Shown: positions 25,559 through 36,510 of the stretch, piece by piece
How positions within the stretch are numbered: the first letter of the stretch is position 1
How the letters are laid out: each line of letters begins with the position of its first letter
Origin: Adineta steineri
Lineage: Eukaryota; Rotifera; Eurotatoria; Adinetida; Adinetidae
Assembly (NCBI GenBank): GCA_905250115.1
Contig: CAJNOI010000064.1
Coordinates: forward strand, 186,001-250,000
DNA: 64,000 nucleotides
Reading direction: 5' to 3'
Notes under the pieces: generated by a model
The model's input: the letters and a program-made list of their open reading frames with translations, nothing else
The model's database searches: none
What the model was told of the DNA's origin: nothing
Position numbers and translations under genes: made by a program

Positions 25559-25970
25559 TTAATTTCATAGACATTATTTTTGTATAGGATTAAACTAGCT
25601 TTTTTTTCTCTCTAAATGATAATAATTGCAGAGTCTTATGAGGTTCCATTACAATATATTCTTCTTTTTGATTATGAATAATGAGTTGTAAGTTTCGATG
25701 AAAAAAAAAGCAAGATATTTGTCATCTTTGTAAAAAACACCTCTGTCGCTAAATAGTTAAGGGTTAGTTTTTGTTTGACAGCAATGATCGATTAAGAATT
25801 AATAATTTTTATTACCACAAAAAAATCGCGTGATCAGCATATTTTATTAGCTGAATGTATTCTCATGGTATGTTGAATAGTCTAGTCTTTTAATAGAAAT
25901 ATCGCTGTCTAGATTATTATAAACTAGACAATGAAGAGTTCAATCTTGTAACTTACTTATTTATATATTT

Positions 25971-26358
25971 TCGAAAATTTTTTTCTTCCATTCATTTATT
26001 GAATTTAGAAATAATTTTGTATCAACCATTTCCTGACGAACAACTATCAAAAAATAATCTTAACATTAAACTATTGTTGATCATACCATCAAGTCGTTGA
26101 TGTACTCTATCAAGATTATTTTCATTTGTTTTAATATCTTGTAACAATTTTTTTCTTTTTCCTGTTGTCAATAATTCTAACTGATTATTTTCTTTTCTAT
26201 CATATTGTTTCGAATGTTCATTAATTCTTTGTTTTGAATTCGATAATGAAGAATTAATAGGTTGATGATAATGAATTTTCTCATATTGAGATTGTGAATG
26301 AATTAATATTTGTAAACGATGATTAAAATCATTCCATTGATGATTAAGTACGCTTAAT
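25971..26358 (-). CDS. 3' exons of an unrecognised coiled-coil (spectrin-repeat-like) protein
   Basis: Two leftward exons, 26087-26358 and 25971-26042, joined across a typical 44-nt intron (GTATGATC...TTTGATAG) and ending at a TAA. The peptide begins LSVLNHQWNDFNHRLQ, resembling helix A of a spectrin/dystrophin repeat with its conserved Trp. It continues Lys/Gln-rich and ends VRQEMVDTKLFLNSINEWKKKIFENI. The codon use and acceptor (TTTATTTTAG) look like real genes here. I cannot find a start codon exon with confidence; LRRRRRR-like reading at 26.75 kb is not convincing. It may be the tail of a larger gene, or a leftover fragment of one. Confidence 0.45.
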
Positions 26359-27039
26359 CTAAAATAAATTGCCGATTTAATTAGAACATTTTGAAATTTA
26401 TTAAGTACGGAATAAAATTTGACATATAGACGAATAATAAAAACGAATTATAACAAGAAATAGCGCGTAAATTATATCTTCTATTCGAAATTTTCTTTAA
26501 GAACCGGAAAGAGATATTTTTCCGGTTAGTTGATTGAATTTTGACAGTTGATCGACATGGAAATATTCTATTGTCCTCTACAAAACTTTTTTTAATTTTT
26601 TAATAAAGTATTTGATTATTTTAATTTCATAAAATACTTTTTATGTTTTATTTTTATGATAAAAATTTCGAATAGAATGTAAATGCATTAATGCATTGAA
26701 ATATTTTTCTATAGGCCAATAGAGAATTGTTCGTCTTCTTCTTCTTCTGAGAATAAAAATAGTTAGTCGATCTAATACATTAGCTGAGAAATATTTTTAA
26801 TCAAATTAAGCATCTAATGGGTAAACTATAGAATGTCTTCTACAAACGATGATTCTATTAATAAATGGAGTGTAAATATATTCATAATTTTATCTATAAT
26901 GATTGAGATAAAAAGAGACAAGGATATAGGGCAAAGTTATCTCGATATAGAATGAATGTTTTCGAACAGTTCATTCAACTAAGCATAACATAATTATTGT
27001 TATGCTTGTAAATATAGTTTCGAAAGAAATATTTATGTT
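26359..27039. other. Possible missing 5' part of the coiled-coil gene; otherwise nothing clear
   Basis: Any upstream exons of the leftward coiled-coil gene should be here. I see no exon with good splice borders. A GAAGAAGAAGAAG/CTTCTTCTTCTTC simple stretch lies near 26735. Confidence 0.35.
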
Positions 27040-27385
27040 TGTACTTGCAGGGGCGGCTCCGAGATTTTCATGAGTGAGCGGCGGTTTATAGAAAAAAGAG
27101 TGGATAGTATCATTTTTTAGGAGAGAAACCTATAGTATTCTACCTGTTTTCAGTATTTGTCGAAGTATCTATTTTCAAGGGGGTAGCGGTTAGTGGTGTA
27201 ACTACACTAAGGCCAGATGGGGCTTAATCCCATCACCAGGATTTTTTAGTTACTGAACTTGTCAAACAAAAGATCCAAAAGACTAGACAGTTTTGGGCTA
27301 AGCCTCATCATCCTTAAATTTCTGGTTACGCCACTAGTAGCGGTCGCCGGTTCGTCTAATAGGTAGATCTGCTCCTGTGTACTTG
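27040..27385. mobile_element. hAT-type MITE (outer element) interrupted by a second MITE
   Basis: Left end CAGGGGCGGCTCC at 27048 and right end ATCTGCTCCTG ending at 27377 form short inverted termini (CAGGGGCGG against CAGGAGCAG), typical of hAT superfamily ends. An exact 8-bp duplication, TGTACTTG, flanks it at 27040-27047 and 27378-27385. With the inner insertion and its extra duplication removed, the element is about 176 bp. It has no coding capacity, so it was moved in trans. Confidence 0.88.
27183..27344. mobile_element. Second hAT-type MITE nested in the first
   Basis: A 146-bp element at 27191-27336 begins TAGTGGTGTAACTAC and ends GGTTACGCCACTA, giving inverted termini TAGTGG(T/C)GTAAC. 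It is flanked by the exact 8-bp duplication GTAGCGGT (27183-27190 and 27337-27344), which lies inside the outer element. The nesting dates the outer insertion as older. Confidence 0.9.
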
Positions 27386-27750
27386 ATATAAACTCATGTT
27401 GAAACATGAAAGAATAAATTTATTTGTTTAGAACATTTAAAATTACTCTTTTTGCTATTTTATTCTAGTTTGTCTAGACTTTTCTGATGAAAACTTCGTT
27501 CTTCACTATATCAAATGTAGTTATAAATTAGTTTTATGGGACTTTGACCTTTTTTATTTTGATTATTAAACATTGTCATTTTCAAGAGTAAATATCGTTG
27601 CATTTGTTTGTCACGAGCAGAAGAAAAATTAATTTTATCTTAACTAAAATCTACTCTTGTACACATATCTACTTGTCTCATGCTCTTTTGCGCTATTCTT
27701 TATTTTTGAATATAATTATTAAAGATATTTTTATTAGATAAGTTCTAGAT
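27386..27750 (+). promoter_or_regulatory. Upstream region of ERH
   Basis: 365 bases between the nested MITEs and the ERH start codon. This is the probable promoter and 5' UTR. The MITE pair ends only this far upstream of a conserved essential-type gene. Confidence 0.4.
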
Positions 27751-28116
27751 ATGTCACATACAATTCTTCTTCTTCAATCTACAAATAAACTTGATTCTCG
27801 TACTTATTCGGACTATGAATCAGTTGATGAAAGTTTGGATGGTATGAAATCAAAATCGAATAAGAAGACATTCTTTTCTTTTTGTTTTTTACTTCTAGGT
27901 ATTTGTAAAGTATTCGAAGAACATTTAAAAAAACGTAATCCAATGTCACCATCAATAACATACGATATATCGGAATTATTCGAATTTATTGATGAAATAT
28001 CTGATTTAAGTTGTTTAGTTTTTCAAAAACAAACAGGTCAATACAAACCTCATAATAAAGAATGGATTAAACAGGAAATATTTCAATTATTACGTAAACA
28101 AGCAGGTGGAAAATAG
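27751..28116 (+). CDS. erh: Enhancer of rudimentary homolog (ERH)
   Basis: Two exons, 27751-27841 and 27899-28116, give 102 residues; animal ERH is 104. The start MSHTILLLQ, the middle YESVDESLDGICKVFEEHLKK, SPSITYDIS, FIDEISDLSCLVF and NKEWIKQEIFQLLRKQA are all diagnostic of this highly conserved small nuclear protein. ERH is a homodimer that partners RNA-processing and decay factors. The intron (27842-27898) is 57 nt with GTATGA...CTTCTAG borders and contains no in-frame stop, so the unspliced frame appears as one 121-codon ORF carrying 19 foreign residues. Removing it restores the family alignment exactly (G then ICK). Confidence 0.96.
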   Translation: MSHTILLLQSTNKLDSRTYSDYESVDESLDGMKSKSNKKTFFSFCFLLLGICKVFEEHLKKRNPMSPSITYDISELFEFIDEISDLSCLVFQKQTGQYKPHNKEWIKQEIFQLLRKQAGGK

Positions 28117-31100
28117 ATCTGATAATCATTGTTATTCTTTTTCGCTTTATGTTTTTGTTTCACTTCCATTTATGTGAAATCTTGTTTTCTTTATGTTACT
28201 TAGTAGTTATATTAAAAAAATAAATAAAAGACAAACAAAAAAACCGATTCTTAGATTATACGACTCAGCACTATGTTTAAATATTATCATGAGAATTTTG
28301 ATGATATAATTCGTATAATATCAAAAAATCCAGCTAATAAACTTTTATCATGTATACTATGTTTTAGTGAAGTGATATTTTACTCGTTTATTCTGAGAAT
28401 ATGTAAAACTACGATGGAAATATTTGGTTACTTTGTAGAGACTTACACGGAGTCAAATAAATTTCATATCGCGAATTCAACTTTAACGTTAAAGAATATT
28501 GAAACTCATAGTTTTGTTCCCCGACATTTTCGCTACAAAATGATGTATTTCGAAGTATAGGTAGATGCTTTGTTAAGCCTCGCCAATACAAAAGAAAAGT
28601 CGGAGTCATTTTCGACTCCGACTTTTTCTGTATTTTATTTTGCTTTGTAAGGCTCACTAAGACGTCTGCTGATCCTTCAAAATAGATCATCTTGTAGAGA
28701 AAATGTCGAGCAACAAATCTATGAACTTCAATATTCTTTAACATTAAAGCTGAATTATTAACATAAAATTTATCTGATTGCGACGGTAACTCCGAAAATG
28801 ACTCCGTGCAGGTCTCTATTACTTTGGCATATTATTTTTACTTTATGACGTTGTTATATTTTCGAGGTATACATGAGTTTAATTTGAAAATTGCAAGGCA
28901 GATAATTAAAATTTAATTCATCATGAAATAAAGCTTATCTTTACGAAACCTAATTTTGAGAGTAGTACATAAGAGATTATTGAAGACAGGAAGAGACCTT
29001 GAGCATCTATAGAAATACTTTTTATAATGTGATGAAGGTGAATATGTATACAAAAAAGTCTATGTCAAGTAGGTTGTCTATGAATACTAAAAAGAAAATT
29101 CTTCTCCTATAAGTAAACGTTTTTTTACAATAAAACTTCGGAAGTTTATTCTATTACATCGAATATAAATGATACAAGGTAAAAATTTTACTTAATGAGC
29201 TTCTATATATTGCATTACTTATGCATATGTGAATAACAAAGGTATTGCGTTTCTAGATTAATTATAAGCAAAATAGTCACAACATCTTAGAACATCACGA
29301 TGTCGATTATGAGATACGAATTTAGTAAAGATTTACAATGAAACAAAATATTAATGATCTATACGGAAGTGTAACTACATGCTGAATATTCTTTCTTATG
29401 TCTATATGATAATCTTACAAAATTTATTTTTATATATATCGAACTCGCCTCATTAACATTTTTTATAGCGTTAAAAATATGTCGCCGCTTAGTTAATTGA
29501 GAGAATTTTTTTTTCTTTGTACAAATCATGAGTAAAAGACATATTTAATAAACTTCATTTTCATACTTTTTTCTTTATATATATATGTTTTTTTTCTATC
29601 TGTTTAGTATATAGTGTTTATTTTAAAGAAGAGAAATATTTTTATTAATTATTAAAATAATGTTTAATATAGAATTGATCAACTATGTAAGTATAAGAGT
29701 TCTATAATTACCATGCCATTCTACTTTGCTATATAATAAACAAAAGTTTTCATCTTGAAATAGATTTCAAAAATGGAGTGTTTCTTTTTTTCTCTCTTCA
29801 AATAGAAATATTGACAGTTCCTCTAGGCGTTTGAATGAACAAAATTAACCTCGCCGGTATTAATTCAATCTTTGACAAAATAGGCATTATTTGTCGCTCA
29901 CAGAAGATAGACCCTAAGCGAGCATAACAAATGTGTAGAAGAAAAAAAAATGAATAAGTAAAGAAAATATCTTTTCATAGCAATTTCGGAGTATAGTAAG
30001 ATAGGAATTAATACACAAGTAAGTCATGTTTTCTATACACTTTTTTTAATACATAAAGAATTTCACTATAAATCATAGTATAGATAACAAGTATTACAAA
30101 TAGTTAAAATTGAGCTTATAGTTATTTTATGATCGAAATGAAAAGATGAGTATTTTTTTGTTAATTCAGGCATTCAGTGTTAATCAGTTCAAACTGAAAA
30201 ATAGTCTATAGAATATCATAATGATAGTTTTTAATATTAGAAAAACATTTTATAAACATAAAAGATTTAGTCACATGAGTAAAAATTTTAATTTGTTTTA
30301 GTGAGATGAATTAGAGCAAATTATTTTCTTTTTTGTCAAGTTCTATTGAGGATAAAAGAAAGTATTAGTATTATAAATAATACAATACATTCACTCACTG
30401 CTCAATAATCTTTTTAAATATCTACTTTCTCTTTTCGATTTATAATTCTTAAACTTAGTTAGTAATTACCGAGTTAAATATTTGTAGATCAATACACATT
30501 TAGAACCTTTCTTTAGCATAAATCCTTGAATAAATCACATTTACTTAATGAACTTAAATACATACGAAATTAACGGTAGTATTGAAAATAAGTAGACGGT
30601 GTTGATAAGTACAAACTCATGGTATAGATAATAGATTTTTATAATCAAAGAGTCTAGTAAGATCATCATTTCATGTATGAATGATATTGTACTAAAGCGC
30701 ACTGATGAACATCTCGATTTGAATAGAAACTAATTTTTGCTAATTACATAAACATTGAATTATTGTCAAAAATAGAATATACTCATACTAAATAATCTTA
30801 ATTTCAGTCAGTAATATTTTTCAAATAGTTAGTAACATACAGATACAGAAACCTCTTAGTTTATTTGCAACGAATATACTATATTTAATTTATGAATAAA
30901 ATCCTTACTCTTATTCATATCGTTGACTTGCTAATTGTTTGTAATCGGTAACTAAACAAATCGCGGAAAAGTTTTCTATCTCACGTATTTCATTTAAGAA
31001 ATAATAAATAACAATCTTCTATTTGTGATATCTAATACGGTTTTGCAATGTCTTTAAGTTTATGACTCATTATAAGTCTCGAGAATAGTTAGCAAACACA

Positions 31101-31647
31101 AACGTTCATATTATTAAAAGTTAACATGACAATCAAGCTCGCAATAGGAATTCTTTTTCCATCGTAATTGAACTTATAATTTATTACGTACAATGTTAGC
31201 ACATGCACGTAAGTCAAATAGTACCGAGATAATCACACTATCCAGTACGTCAACACTTCAGTTAACTCTTTTCTCTCTATCATCATATAAAAAGAAAAGA
31301 CGCACATGACATCTTCAAAATTCTATTAGGTACTTAAAAACCCACAGATTTTTATAAAGTAAGTTTTCAATGCTTTGATCTTGGAATAATAATATAAAAC
31401 GTACGTAGTTCATGCTATTTTATCTCGCTTGCATTCTTTTTGTTTTTATGAATGTAATTATAACAGCTCGAATTGATATATAAAATAGTCTGAGTCTGAC
31501 ATTTTTCTTCTATTCATGGAAAAACAATACGAGAATATTTATTAATTTCAATCACGTCTATATCCTACTGAGTTAATTCATTTAAAAAAACACATGATTC
31601 CTTTTTTTTCTTCTATTGTAAATACAGATAATATATAAAGAACAATA
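28117..31647. other. Long intergenic region with one foldback element
   Basis: 3.5 kb between ERH and the next GPCR. AATAAA at about 28218 could end ERH. A roughly 390-bp foldback occupies 28430-28820 (separate entry). The remainder is AT-rich, stop-rich DNA without supportable exons. Confidence 0.5.
28430..28820. repeat. Large imperfect inverted repeat (foldback element)
   Basis: Two arms of roughly 170 bp converge on a perfect central hairpin, AAAGTCGGAGTC / GACTCCGACTTT at about 28595-28627. The left arm GTTAAAGAATATTGAAACTC (from about 28488) matches the reverse complement of the right arm around 28720-28745. Further out ACACGGAGTCA (28445-28455) matches TGACTCCGTGC (about 28799-28809). 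The open frames on the two strands here translate to similar peptides (LKNIE.H.FV.RHF.YKM.YFE) only because the arms are copies. No clear target-site duplication. Confidence 0.75.
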
Positions 31648-32712
31648 ATGTCATTTGTAGCTATTCAACCTCGATTAGTATCAATAAATATGCTTAACCT
31701 TGTATCGGACATATTTTCACGTTATTGTCTTATGGTCTTATTTATTTTGGGTACAATTGGTTTAACATTAAATACATTAATATTTACACGTCGAACATTT
31801 AGACAAAATTCATGTGTTCATTATTTTTTAGCATCAACTATAGCCAATTATTTTGTTGTCTTTTTTATTTTACCATCACGTATACTTTCCGATGGTTATG
31901 ATATTGATCCAGGTCAATATAATTTACCATATTGCAGACTAAGATTTTATACATATTTTACTGCTAAATCATTATCATCATGGTTTATTGTACTTGCTTG
32001 TTTTGATAGAAGAATGTCAAGTTCACAAAGTGTTCATTCACGAGCATTTGCACGTCCAATTATAGCACGTTGGATGATAGCTATCACCACATTAGTTGGC
32101 CTTCTTTTTTATGCTTATGTACCTGTATTTTATATCATTGATTCCAATCATAATTGTGGTGCCCGTGCAGGCTTTTATAGTTTATTTGATGATAGTGTTT
32201 ATTTAGTGGGTTATAGTCTTGCACCTCCATTATTAATGTTAATTTTTGGTATATGGACTATAGGTAATACAAGACGTCTTCGTCGTATAGTACCACGAGG
32301 TCGACGTCTTTCTCCATTAAATAAACGAGATCATACACTTATGTTAATGCTTTTTTTGCAAGTTACGTTAATAACAATAACGACAGTACCACATGCTGTA
32401 CAAAAATTATATTCAACATTAACATTAGATGTACCCAAAGATGATTTTACAAAAGCAGCTGAAAATGTTTTTATTATTGTTGTTCGAACAGTATCATTTG
32501 TTAATCATTCATGTACATTTTATCTTTTAACATTAAGTGGAAAAATGTTTCGTCAAGAATTATATAAAATAACAAGAAAATTTATGTGTAAATTAGGACG
32601 ACAAGCAATACGAACAGATCATCAATTAAGAACATTAACACAAACAGTTAAATTTACTACAAGTAATCCACAATTACAAAGAAAACAACAATTAAAAAAA
32701 CGAAATACGTAA
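31648..32712 (+). CDS. Rhodopsin-like seven-transmembrane receptor, divergent rotifer family
   Basis: Intronless 354-residue frame. TM1 is LMVLFILGTIGLTLNTLIF with the family Asn. TM2 starts VHYFLASTIANYF. TM3 begins after a conserved Cys (YCRLRFYTYFTAKS) and ends ACFDRRMSSS, a DRR in place of DRY. TM5 is VGYSLAPPLLMLIFGIW, TM6 LMLMLFLQVTLITITTVPHAVQ, and TM7 SFVNHSCTFYLLTLSGKMFRQEL. The C-terminal tail is basic and Gln-rich. The arrangement is typical of the rotifer peptide-receptor-like expansions. Ligand unknown. The start is preceded by a pyrimidine-rich tract and ATG 31648 lies 30 residues before TM1; an internal ATG at codon 15 is possible. Confidence 0.87.
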   Translation: MSFVAIQPRLVSINMLNLVSDIFSRYCLMVLFILGTIGLTLNTLIFTRRTFRQNSCVHYFLASTIANYFVVFFILPSRILSDGYDIDPGQYNLPYCRLRFYTYFTAKSLSSWFIVLACFDRRMSSSQSVHSRAFARPIIARWMIAITTLVGLLFYAYVPVFYIIDSNHNCGARAGFYSLFDDSVYLVGYSLAPPLLMLIFGIWTIGNTRRLRRIVPRGRRLSPLNKRDHTLMLMLFLQVTLITITTVPHAVQKLYSTLTLDVPKDDFTKAAENVFIIVVRTVSFVNHSCTFYLLTLSGKMFRQELYKITRKFMCKLGRQAIRTDHQLRTLTQTVKFTTSNPQLQRKQQLKKRNT

Positions 32713-34212
32713 CAAATGGTATCAATTTAAAATCAATCGACATAGTAAAACTTAAAATAGAGTAATATTCTGCTTGTGAAGTAGAATATTCATAGAAAAA
32801 ATTTAATTAAAGTAATGTATTATATATGATTTTTAAATTAAAGAGAATCAATAAAAGAAAAGTGTTTGAAATAAAGTGCAAAATTCTGTGATAAAATATT
32901 CAATTTGGGAAATTATAGATTATGATCAAAGCAATTTGAATGTCAATGTACACTTTTACAAAAAGAATAATTTCTTTTTATATTATGGGTTAATAAAAAC
33001 ATACTTCTGCTTCTTTAGATGCACTTAACCATGCGTTTAAATCAAAATTGTTGAGGTTATTCTTATAGACTATTAAAAATAGAATAAATTCAATCCCTTT
33101 CAACATGTATAAATTATTTATAATTGTTTTTCTTCACAAACATTAAATAATTCATCATACTCGTCAGTTTTATTTTTAGAGACTCAGGTCCATTTGAAGA
33201 TAAAGTCAAGATTCCATTCATAAAACATATTACAAATACTATGTGTCGAATTTTCTACCTTGAGGATGGGCGTGGGTATTCCATTTCATCTATGAGACAC
33301 ATGATGCGCACAGATTACTTTCTGCTAAAGTCAACGATAAAATATGAATTTTACTATACGGAGAACTAGTGCGGTTGGAGTAATCTCATAGTATAGAGAT
33401 ATGCCTACTGTACTTGCAAAAAATACTGTTGAGTTAATTCAAATGGACATATTTCTGAGAAAGACATCAGTCTGTATCCTTTTTCGTAGAAATGTAAGTC
33501 TACAAACAAATATGCAAGCGTCTGTAAAAACAATATAGTTGTTAAATAAAGGGGAAAAGAGAGAATACAACTAAAATCTCAATCGTATGTTAGCAAAAGA
33601 TTTAATAGCCTAATTGAAAGTTTATAAACTATAGAATTTGATTCAATGTAAATTACTCCTTCAAGTATTAAATATTAATTATGACTAATAATTATAACTA
33701 ATATATTGATTGAATTGTCAATAAAAATGAATTTGAAATATGTCAAAACGGAATTTTCAATATATTTTAATTATATTTTTTGGTTGAATTGTAATATTCA
33801 AATATAATTATATATTCTATTTTTTTTCATGAAAAATATATCGAACTTGAATATATTTATTATAATGAAAATTAATCTTTTCTTAGGTTTCATTTCACTT
33901 TCAAATGATATTTATCCTTGAATGAACTATATCTACAGTACTAAACCAATAATCTAGTAAATATCTCTATATAATAAAGTGCTTTTTACTTATCATGATC
34001 TATGTAAAGACACTAGACTCACAACATGTTTTGTCTTTCAGTAAGAATACAAAGAAAATTTTGATTGGTTTCTTTTTTCATCTATTATTTGTTTTTATTA
34101 TTAATAATCAGACTAGTTTAACAATCTGAATCAAGAAGAAACCTTTAAGTGAGTATTTTCATACATCCATAAAATCGAATCTGTCATTTGAAATAATCTT
34201 ATTTCGGACATA
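32713..34212. other. Intergenic AT-rich DNA, no gene seen
   Basis: 1.5 kb between the GPCR and the tail-anchored protein gene. A slightly more GC-rich patch around 33250-33420 has no recognisable ends. The right end should hold the promoter of the next gene. Confidence 0.45.
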
Positions 34213-35157
34213 ATGACACATCAGTTCGATAAAAAAATATCACCGAATCGATTACAGAAAGTATCTGGTAATAGTATGATAATATTTCCTGATTTAAATA
34301 CTCGACAAAGTAATCCTATTAATCGATTCAATCGTGTCTCTGTTCAACATATAAATTTAAATTCAAACTCAAATGTACATTCAAAACAACCTGAGCAAAT
34401 TTTTGTTAGTGATAAAGAAAAAGCAGCACAAACAGGACGGTGGATTTTAAATGTTATAGCGGCTAGAGAAACATATCAACAATCAAAATCAGTGAATAAA
34501 AATGAATGGTATACAGATATAAAACAACAATCATCCAGTGTAAGTTGAAAATAATTTTATAAAAATAAATTCTATTTTTTTGCCTTCAGAAGAAAAAACA
34601 TAGTTTTACATCGAGAAAATCCAGTAGAGTTGAACCAATAGAGGTTTATTTGATTTATTTTTAATAGATTAATCTATATCTTATTTAATTAAGATTTTAT
34701 CATCTCAATTTATCAATACAAAAATTCATCCTGTACAAATACCAAATAACAGAAATTCAGTTAGATTTTATTTTTCCTAAAAGAAAAAAAAATACATATA
34801 TATATATAGAATATCAGTCGATTACCACATGAAATGATCTCTAGTCCAGCGATGATCGAAAATGGTCAAGCTACTCCTTTGTCTAGTTTTTCTAGTGCAA
34901 CATCTATTGATGATATTCGAACAATAGAAGAATCGAGTGAATTATCACGAACACAATCAAAAGATTATTCAACTGATGAATCTCATAATAGGTATATATA
35001 TATATTTATAATTCATTCGATTTCCTATTGATTTTGTAGTGAAAAATCATGTATATCGAAACGAATGTTGATTATCTTTTCAATAATAGCAGTAATTGTT
35101 ATTATTGGCATAGTTATTGCTGTTTTTGTAACAATATTTGTGGGAAAAAATGGGTAA
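34213..35157 (+). CDS. Putative tail-anchored membrane protein, function unknown
   Basis: Five exons joined in frame: 34213-34539, 34590-34643, 34694-34759, 34810-34991 and 35040-35157. They give 248 residues, and all four introns are 48-51 nt with GT..AG ends. The first ~205 residues are polar, Ser/Asn/Gln-rich and probably disordered; they include DKEKAAQTGRWILNVIAARE, which looks helical. The end is a basic anchor (SKRMLIIFSIIAVIVIIGIV) running to within four residues of the stop (GKNG). That layout fits a tail-anchored protein with the bulk in the cytosol. Alternatively the GG|GTAAAAA at the apparent stop could be a splice donor to an extracellular part, but I see no acceptable exon downstream. 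No family recognised. Confidence 0.65.
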
Positions 35158-36510
35158 AAATCTTTTTTTTTATTCTGCTATTACAAATACAATGCTGCAA
35201 ATGCAATGTGTAAAATTTTTGAAAATTTATTTTAATAAAACTTATTTATTATGTCTTGCAAAAATATATTTTAAAATATTTACAATGATAAATTGTAATT
35301 TAGTTTTAGATATTATATTATGACGGACATTATTGTTGACAGTAAATGATTTTTACGGATTTCTTAACTATACATTTTACCCTTTACGTACTACAAATGC
35401 ACTTGGTAATGTACGGTTTCTTCCGAGTTTTAGAATAATGCGTACATGTAAGAAAATATATCAAGATGGAGTTCTTTTTATGATATAGAAGGGATTTCAA
35501 TACATATATCTTATTGAGGTAGTAAGATTGACAAGTATTTAAAATTGGATCCCTTTGTTATATTATTATTTTATTGATTTTGTGACTAAAGTTTATATCT
35601 TCCTACTGGAATATCTTAGACGCTTGTAGAAAAGTTTTATTAAAAATATATACAAAATCCTACTCCTAGTAAATATAAATTCTACATATTTATAGATTGA
35701 TAGTACTAAATTGATTAGACCTGAGATGAAGATATAGGACATTTTAACATTAGGCAAGTATCCTATTTATGTTTTTTCATTCTTTAATATACTGAAATTT
35801 CGATGATTTTCTAGGAAATCTATCAAACGCAACATACCACATATACATTCAATGGTAATTGATCTTTGATACAGAAGATAAGTTCTTTAAAACGAATATC
35901 TATATACGTTCAAATCAATATCGTTTATTATTCAGTTTGCTCTACAGAATGATATAAGCTTATAATACTCAATTAATACCTTTCATCGTATTATACTTCG
36001 TAATAGTACTGTTGTCCTTGAGATAAAATTAACTTAATGTTTGTCATTAATTGTCCGTGATTAAATAAAAATAGTAACTATCGTTCAAACAACAATATTT
36101 TATTACTCACCAGCGATATCGTAGTAATTTAATTATGATTCATATTCTAACTGTTAATACTATTATATATAAAGTTTAATTTTCTTGAATTATAAATTAT
36201 TTCAAAAGAAAACTTTTTTTAATTAACATAACTTGACCTTTCAGTCATATATCCTTATAATTTAATTGAATAAATAGAAAACATATAATATAATTCTTTT
36301 GAAAAGATTCTACATATCATATATGACTCTCACATTTTCTGTTAAAAAGTCTAGCCACATTTCAGAACAAACATCATTCAAACACGCTTCCTTTCTGTTT
36401 CATGACATTCAATTATGTCAACTATCCAAAAAAACAACTAATAAAATACTTAAAAGGTAATTGGAACATCTTATTATATTTATGTGAAACTTCACAAAAT
36501 AAATTTCCTT
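35158..36510. other. Intergenic convergent region, no gene seen
   Basis: 1.35 kb between the tail-anchored protein gene and the leftward GPCR. AT-rich, stop-rich; contains the two 3' ends. Confidence 0.45.

Noticed and set aside
28273..28744. Overlapping frames on both strands with similar peptides
   Set aside because: The similarity arises because the two arms of the foldback element are inverted copies; neither strand shows a gene.
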